DNA from: UBA5078 sp033721235
GTDB taxonomy: Bacteria; Pseudomonadota; Gammaproteobacteria; Pseudomonadales; Pseudohongiellaceae
Reading direction: 5' to 3'
Assembly (NCBI GenBank): GCA_033721235.1
Contig: JAWWAY010000004.1
Coordinates: 176,547-240,546, forward strand
Length of the DNA stretch: 64,000 nucleotides
This document shows positions 59,723 through 64,000 of this stretch, one piece after another. Positions within the stretch are counted from its first letter, which is position 1. The number at the start of each line of letters is the position of its first letter. The notes beneath the pieces are model-generated. The model was not told the DNA's origin and did no database searches. It saw only the letters and a list, made by a program, of their open reading frames with translations. A program made the position numbers and the translations under genes.

Positions 59723-60202
59723 TTAGTGCTTGGCGTCGGGTAGGTGATTTAAGGGCAGCTCCGTGCTATCCACTACTCGGCGCATGATAAAGCTCGAATG
59801 CACGTCAGCAACTCCCTCTATACGCGTAATCTTATTCAGCAAGAATTCGTGATAATACTCCATATCGGGCACTACCACTTTCAGCATATAGTCCGCCGAT
59901 TGCCCGGTTATGAGTAAGCATTCGTTCACTTCGGGTAACTGCTTGATAGCGGCTTCGAAGCGTTCAAACCTGTCTGGTGTATGACGATCCATACTGATTA
60001 AGACAATAGCGTGAAGCTTTAGTCCCAGCTTTGAGGCATTGAGTATTACCGCATGGCGCTCAATAATGCCTTCTTCTTCTAGCTGCTTGACGCGACGGGC
60101 GCAAGGGGTTGCAGACAGGCCAACGCGTTCTGCTAGCTCGGCATTGGTAAGCCTGTCGCTGCTTTGCAGTTCTTTCAGAATTCTCTTGTCTAATTTGTCC
60201 AT
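59723..60202 (-). CDS. Lrp/AsnC-family transcriptional regulator
   Basis: The 159-residue product has the N-terminal helix-turn-helix (LDKRILKELQSSDRLTNAEL, GLSATPCARRVKQLEEEGII) and a C-terminal RAM ligand-binding domain (KLHAIVLISM, NECLLITGQSADYMLKVVV). ATG 60202 gives the standard MDKLDKRIL start; a TTG nine bases upstream is possible. It is divergent from leuA, so it may control leucine synthesis and its own gene. Ligand probably an amino acid. Confidence 0.9.
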   Translation of the reverse strand: MDKLDKRILKELQSSDRLTNAELAERVGLSATPCARRVKQLEEEGIIERHAVILNASKLGLKLHAIVLISMDRHTPDRFERFEAAIKQLPEVNECLLITGQSADYMLKVVVPDMEYYHEFLLNKITRIEGVADVHSSFIMRRVVDSTELPLNHLPDAKH

Positions 60203-60383
60203 ATCCCGCAATAGCTCTTTAATATGAGTGATATTAACTATTAATGGTTGATAAATTGAAGCATATAACCACTATAAGCATAATATAGCGCAAAATATGA
60301 CTAGAATCACTCCTGTTTTGTCACTATCCTAGTCAGCAATGAAGTAAAGCCCGTTTTGACTCAAAAGCATTAAGGAATTAACC
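60203..60383. promoter_or_regulatory. AT-rich divergent promoter region, lrp-type gene / leuA
   Basis: These 181 bp are markedly AT-rich with several short near-palindromes (ATTAACTATTAATGG; ATAACCACTATAAGCATAATATA), as expected for Lrp-type binding and bent DNA. There is no leader peptide with leucine codons and no T-box, so leuA attenuation is not evident. Confidence 0.4.
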
Positions 60384-62060
60384 ATGTTTGATCATCGTAA
60401 ATACAAGCCATTTGCGCCAATTGCTATCCCTGATAGAACTTGGCCAGACAAGGTCATTACCCAAGCGCCACGCTGGTGTAGTGTTGACCTACGTGACGGC
60501 AATCAGGCCTTGATAGAGCCTATGTCCGTGGTGCAAAAAAAGGCGATGTTCGACCTGCTACTAGAGGTGGGTTTCAAGGAAATTGAAGTGGGGTTTCCTG
60601 CCGCATCGCAACCAGATTTCGATTTCGTGCGCAGCTTGATTGAAGAAGATCGTATTCCTGATGATGTCACTGTGCAGGTTTTGACACAGGCACGTCCTGA
60701 ATTGATTCAGCGTACCTTTGAGGCCTTGAAAGGGGTTAAGCGCGCCATCTTGCATGTTTATAACTCGACCTCTACTGTGCAGCGCGAAAAAGTATTCAAA
60801 TTGGATAAGCCTGGCATCGTTGAAATTGCCAAAAAAGGCGCCGCTGAAGTGAAGCGTTGTGCAGAGCTTGCGCCAGAGACTGAGTGGGTATTTGAGTACT
60901 CGCCAGAGAGCTTCACTGGCACTGAGCCAGAGTTTGCTGTTGAGGTCTGTGATGCGGTGTCCGAGATTTGGCAGCCAACACCACAGAACCCAGTGATATT
61001 TAATTTGCCTTCTACCGTCGAGATGGCGACGCCCAATGTGTATGCGGATCAGATCGAATGGTTCTGCCGCAATATTCAAAAGCGAGATTCGATAATCGTA
61101 AGCTTGCATACTCATAACGATAGAGGGTGTGCGGTAGCGGCCGCAGAACTAGGTGTCATGGCAGGTGCCCAGCGAGTGGAAGGCACTTTGCTTGGCAATG
61201 GTGAGCGCACCGGCAATATGGACATCGTAGTCATGGCAATGAATATGTATAGCCAGGGCATCGACCCAGAGTTGGACTTCCGTGACATGGACAAAATTGT
61301 GTCTGTGGTGAAGAGCTGTACGCAAATCGATGTGCATCCTCGTCAGCCCTATTCTGGCGACTTGGTCTTTACTGCTTTTTCTGGCAGTCACCAAGATGCT
61401 ATTAAGAAGTGTTTGGACATGTACGAAGAGGACACCACTTGGGAAATTGCATACTTGCCCATCGATCCCAGAGACTTGGGTCGAACCTATCAAGACGTTA
61501 TTCGGGTGAATAGCCAGTCTGGTAAAGGCGGTGTCGCGTATGTCTTGGCCAGCAAGTTCGGGTTCCAGTTGCCGCGATGGTTGCAAATAGAGTTTTCTCG
61601 CGTTGTCCAAAAGCGCGCTGAAGATACAGGACAAGAGATTTCCCCAGATGCGATTTGGACGCTGTTTAAAGAGTTTTACTTGGATAATTCACACCCAGTA
61701 ACTTTGGATAGTTTTACCATGACTAAGACAGGCAAGGGGGATCGCGAATCTTTCCAAGCCGGCATTAGTTGTTTTGGCGAATCGCTTTCTGTTACTGGCG
61801 AAGGCGATGGCGTATTGGATGCCTTTGTTGAAGCACTTAAGAGCGAGATGGGAATTGATTTTGAGATTATGGAATATGGCGAGCATGCCTTGGGCCAAGG
61901 GGCAGACGCTGAGGCCGTTACCTATATTCAACTTAAGAATAATCTGTCTCGCTATACCGGGGTCGCTATCAGCCGCGATATCGTGTCCTCGTCACTGAAT
62001 GCTTTACTCAGGGCTGCTAGTCAGTTGCTTAGTGAAAGTAAGGGCCGCAACGTAGCCTAA
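60384..62060 (+). CDS. leuA: 2-isopropylmalate synthase (long form)
   Basis: The 558-residue enzyme condenses acetyl-CoA with 2-ketoisovalerate in the first step of leucine synthesis. The TIM-barrel opening is WCSVDLRDGNQALIEPMSV; metal and substrate motifs are LHTHNDRGCAVAAAELG and AGAQRVEGTLLGNGERTGN. The C-terminal regulatory domain (about residues 420-550) should give leucine feedback. Length fits the type 2 LeuA of Pseudomonas relatives. Monocistronic, with a strong terminator behind and an Lrp-family gene divergent. Confidence 0.96.
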   Translation: MFDHRKYKPFAPIAIPDRTWPDKVITQAPRWCSVDLRDGNQALIEPMSVVQKKAMFDLLLEVGFKEIEVGFPAASQPDFDFVRSLIEEDRIPDDVTVQVLTQARPELIQRTFEALKGVKRAILHVYNSTSTVQREKVFKLDKPGIVEIAKKGAAEVKRCAELAPETEWVFEYSPESFTGTEPEFAVEVCDAVSEIWQPTPQNPVIFNLPSTVEMATPNVYADQIEWFCRNIQKRDSIIVSLHTHNDRGCAVAAAELGVMAGAQRVEGTLLGNGERTGNMDIVVMAMNMYSQGIDPELDFRDMDKIVSVVKSCTQIDVHPRQPYSGDLVFTAFSGSHQDAIKKCLDMYEEDTTWEIAYLPIDPRDLGRTYQDVIRVNSQSGKGGVAYVLASKFGFQLPRWLQIEFSRVVQKRAEDTGQEISPDAIWTLFKEFYLDNSHPVTLDSFTMTKTGKGDRESFQAGISCFGESLSVTGEGDGVLDAFVEALKSEMGIDFEIMEYGEHALGQGADAEAVTYIQLKNNLSRYTGVAISRDIVSSSLNALLRAASQLLSESKGRNVA

Positions 62061-62142
62061 GACAACTCATTGGGTACTGAGGTTCACAAGACTGACGCCG
62101 CCTAAGTCTTCACAAGAGACATACAGAGTTAAGAATACGTAG

Positions 62143-62176
62143 AAGCCGAGCATGCCTATGGGCATGCTCGGCTTTT
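62143..62176. terminator. Strong hairpin terminator after leuA
   Basis: AAGCCGAGCATGCC pairs perfectly with GGCATGCTCGGCTT over loop TATG, followed by TTG. Confidence 0.93.
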
Positions 62177-62397
62177 GTGTATCTAGTGAGTTGTTTTTTA
62201 GCATTTGTCATTGGTAAGCAAACTATTCGCGGCCTGCTTGCGACTATTAACTTAAACGCCGTATGCTAGCGCTGCTTTATGTGCAAATGCTCGGCTGAGT
62301 TCAATGTTTGGCATTCGAACCCTCAGGTATAGAGCTTAGAGTGTAACTAATCAGGCCGTTTCCATTAGTGATAAGCCCAAGCGTATGAGCGAAATAC
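62177..62397. other. Promoter region of ECF sigma operon, nothing specific seen
   Basis: Non-coding. It presumably contains the sigma-factor promoter. A GAACTT-N16-TCTGA type autoregulatory element was looked for and not found. No ribosome site of note immediately before the ATG at 62398. Confidence 0.4.
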
Positions 62398-62982
62398 ATG
62401 AGTCTTAAGGAAGAAGAGCAGCAATTAGTGGCCGATGCGCTGAAGGGCGTTCCCTATGCGTGGGAGTCCTTGGTGCGGCGTTACGAGGGCAGGGTATACA
62501 ACTTTGGCTTACGACTGACGGGGAATGAGACCGATGCCATGGACCTTATGCAAGAAGTGTTTATGGGGGTTTATAAAAACCTGCATCGCTTTCGCTCCGA
62601 GTCCATGTTCTCTACTTGGCTGTTTCGCATTGCGCACAATAAGGCCGTTGACTTGGCCCGCAAGAGTAAGAGCGGTCTCACTCGCTCGCTAAGCGACATG
62701 GAGGGCGAGGACGCCGTCCCTGATAATGAGGCGATGATAGCGCCCGCTCAGGAGCAGCCTGTCGAGCGCCTAATGCAGAAGCAGGCCAACGCACAGGTGA
62801 GGGCCTTATTGTCCGCTTTGAGTTTTGAGTCTCGCGTTATCGTAGAGTTGAAAGTGTTTCAGTCTTATACCTTCGATGACATTGCCGAGCTGCAAGGTTT
62901 ATCGCCCAACACTGTAAAGACGCGGTTCTATAGCGCCATTAGAAAGCTAAAGAAATTATTGGAGAGTGATTATGAGCTGTGA
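62398..62982 (+). CDS. ECF-family RNA polymerase sigma factor (RpoE-like)
   Basis: The 194-residue product has region 2 (WESLVRRYEGRVYNFGLRLT, DLMQEVFMGVYKNLHRFRS, FSTWLFRIAHNKAVDLARK) and region 4 (LSALSFESRVIVELKVFQSY, TFDDIAELQGLSPNTVKTRF). It is translationally overlapped with an anti-sigma gene and followed by an exported protein gene, so it responds to an envelope signal. Targets unknown. Confidence 0.93.
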   Translation: MSLKEEEQQLVADALKGVPYAWESLVRRYEGRVYNFGLRLTGNETDAMDLMQEVFMGVYKNLHRFRSESMFSTWLFRIAHNKAVDLARKSKSGLTRSLSDMEGEDAVPDNEAMIAPAQEQPVERLMQKQANAQVRALLSALSFESRVIVELKVFQSYTFDDIAELQGLSPNTVKTRFYSAIRKLKKLLESDYEL

Positions 62983-63625
62983 GAGAACGAGCGAAATTGT
63001 AGCGAGCTTCTTTGATGATGCGCTAGCCCCTGTGCAGAGGCAGGCTAATGAAGCGCATGTGAGCTCTTGTGCCCATTGCCGAGTGCAGTTGGCTGATGCG
63101 CGTTTGGTTCAGGCCCGCCTTGCTAGTTATAAAGAGGAGGCCGTGCCTAACTGGTCTCGCAGTGCGGTGCTTGCTAAGGAGAAACCCAAAACCAATTGGC
63201 GTGATTGGCTGGGAGCATGGCAGTGGGCGCCTTTGGCTTGCTCGTTCTTACTGGCGCTTGGAGTTGTGTTCAATGTTGAGATCAGCAGCAGTGACTCAGG
63301 CTTCGTCGTGGCTTTTGGTCAGAGCTCCGGTGTTAGCCAGCAGGAGTTGGACCAGCGAATACAGAAGCTGAGTGCAAGCCTGGAGCGGCAGCAAGGCGAT
63401 GTGCAGCTGCAGATGCTCGAGACGGTGGTGGAGAATGTTATGCGTCAATACGACGAGAATAGTTCACGCAATTTGGAACAAGTGATTGAATATTTCGACT
63501 TGCAAAGGCAGCAGGACTTACAGCTGTTGCAGAGTAGTTATCAGCAGCTAGCAGATAGCGACTACGAAACTATTCGTTCGGTGCAGCAATTGGCAAGCTA
63601 TGTTCAATATCAAGGCTTGGAATAG
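62972..63625 (+). CDS. Membrane anti-sigma factor with zinc-finger domain
   Basis: The 217-residue protein begins with a ZAS-type zinc domain (EAHVSSCAHC: His-x3-Cys-x2-Cys), has one membrane helix (WQWAPLACSFLLALGVVF, near residues 80-97) and a periplasmic Gln-rich coiled-coil tail. It should bind the sigma factor at the membrane. The ATG at 62972 has GGAG 7 nt upstream and lies inside the sigma gene end (11-bp overlap). Confidence 0.88.
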   Translation: MSCERTSEIVASFFDDALAPVQRQANEAHVSSCAHCRVQLADARLVQARLASYKEEAVPNWSRSAVLAKEKPKTNWRDWLGAWQWAPLACSFLLALGVVFNVEISSSDSGFVVAFGQSSGVSQQELDQRIQKLSASLERQQGDVQLQMLETVVENVMRQYDENSSRNLEQVIEYFDLQRQQDLQLLQSSYQQLADSDYETIRSVQQLASYVQYQGLE

Positions 63626-63634
63626 GGGAAGATC

Positions 63635-64000
63635 ATGATGGCTTGGCTCAAAGACCTTAGAATAAAACGCTCGTTAATTCTGTCCGGTTTACTGCTCACC
63701 AGCGCGAGCGTTAGCGCCCAAGATGCTCCAGACTATAGTGCGATTGAAAAAAACATGGACGCTTTCTCTACGGTGTTGAGGGAAAATCTTGGCCTAGATG
63801 GTAGTCGCTCGGGTAATTTTAATCCCTTTGCCAATATGAGTAATGCCTATTATCTGGCGGGGCAGGGTGTGGTGATTGAGCTTAATACTCAGCTGTCGCG
63901 TTCACGGGCTACAATTGGGATGCGCTCTCTAGGGACTACCTTGCAGCAGCTAGCGGATAATTTTGCGCAACGCACGGGAAGAGGTCCGGCCGCTAGGGGA
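63635..64000 (+). CDS. Exported protein of the ECF sigma operon (C-terminus outside window)
   Basis: A hand-read frame of 122 codons is open to the window edge. It begins at ATG 63635 after AGGGGAAG and has a signal peptide (SLILSGLLLTSASVSAQ). The mature part (DYSAIEKNMDAFSTVLRENL, YYLAGQGVVIELNTQL) resembles periplasmic proteins encoded with zinc-finger anti-sigma factors, but I cannot name a family. Its location, 10 bp behind the anti-sigma gene, makes it the likely third member of this operon. Confidence 0.7.
   Translation, partial: MMAWLKDLRIKRSLILSGLLLTSASVSAQDAPDYSAIEKNMDAFSTVLRENLGLDGSRSGNFNPFANMSNAYYLAGQGVVIELNTQLSRSRATIGMRSLGTTLQQLADNFAQRTGRGPAARG

Overview
The window looks like chromosome of a free-living, probably marine, gammaproteobacterium. 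The evidence is a long-form LeuA, a 325-residue Pseudomonas/Burkholderia-type malate dehydrogenase, QueA, LytS/LytTR and Lrp regulators, c-type cytochromes, PQQ enzymes and GGGGTCAGA-type dispersed palindromes. No species-level assignment is possible from sequence reading alone. About 20.4 kb (32729-53091) is a foreign island in the 3' end of a tRNA-Leu(CAA) gene.

Left chromosomal part (1-32 kb). Positions 1-6142 hold a respiratory/sulfur cluster: a MauG-like diheme peroxidase, a Tat-exported DsrE-like protein, a cbb3 oxidase in which CcoN, CcoO and a CcoP-like diheme domain form one polypeptide, a one-helix protein in the CcoQ position, and a TsdA-like diheme cytochrome. A plausible model is electron delivery from a sulfur compound through periplasmic c-haems to the fused oxidase. 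At 6867-14727 a two-component system faces a CzcCBA/CusCBA-type tripartite efflux operon ending in a DUF3240 gene. Next come secreted and signalling genes (Asd-type sugar dehydrogenase, retropepsin-like protein, NMT1-GGDEF and PAS-GGDEF proteins, cyclase-family hydrolase, AMP ligase, LysE exporter, HD hydrolase, PQQ dehydrogenase, a YdbS/YdbT pair). GGGGTCAGACCCC palindromes and 63-72 bp hairpins lie between several of them.

Island (32729-53091). It is flanked by a 57-bp direct repeat of the tRNA-Leu 3' end (two differences, forming one compensatory T-stem pair). Both ends carry AT-rich plus-strand cargo. The left cargo is a 1382-residue protein with an N-terminal phosphoribosyltransferase motif and a C-terminal nucleoside-phosphorylase domain. 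The right cargo is a secreted repeat protein, a DUF2971 protein and a SEC-C protein. The middle is mostly minus strand: secreted endonuclease I with two tiny partners, an XRE regulator with a palindromic operator, a tyrosine integrase, a RepA-like ATPase, an iteron-like region and an ArdB/KlcA antirestriction gene with small companions. The PRTase-PNP protein is the best candidate for an undescribed conflict (possibly anti-phage) system.

Right chromosomal part (53-64 kb). Intact tRNA-Leu, an MCP lacking a sensor domain paired with a NIT-like protein, queA, mdh, a LytS/LytTR pair, an Lrp-type regulator divergent from leuA, and an ECF sigma/anti-sigma pair followed by an exported protein that runs off the window.
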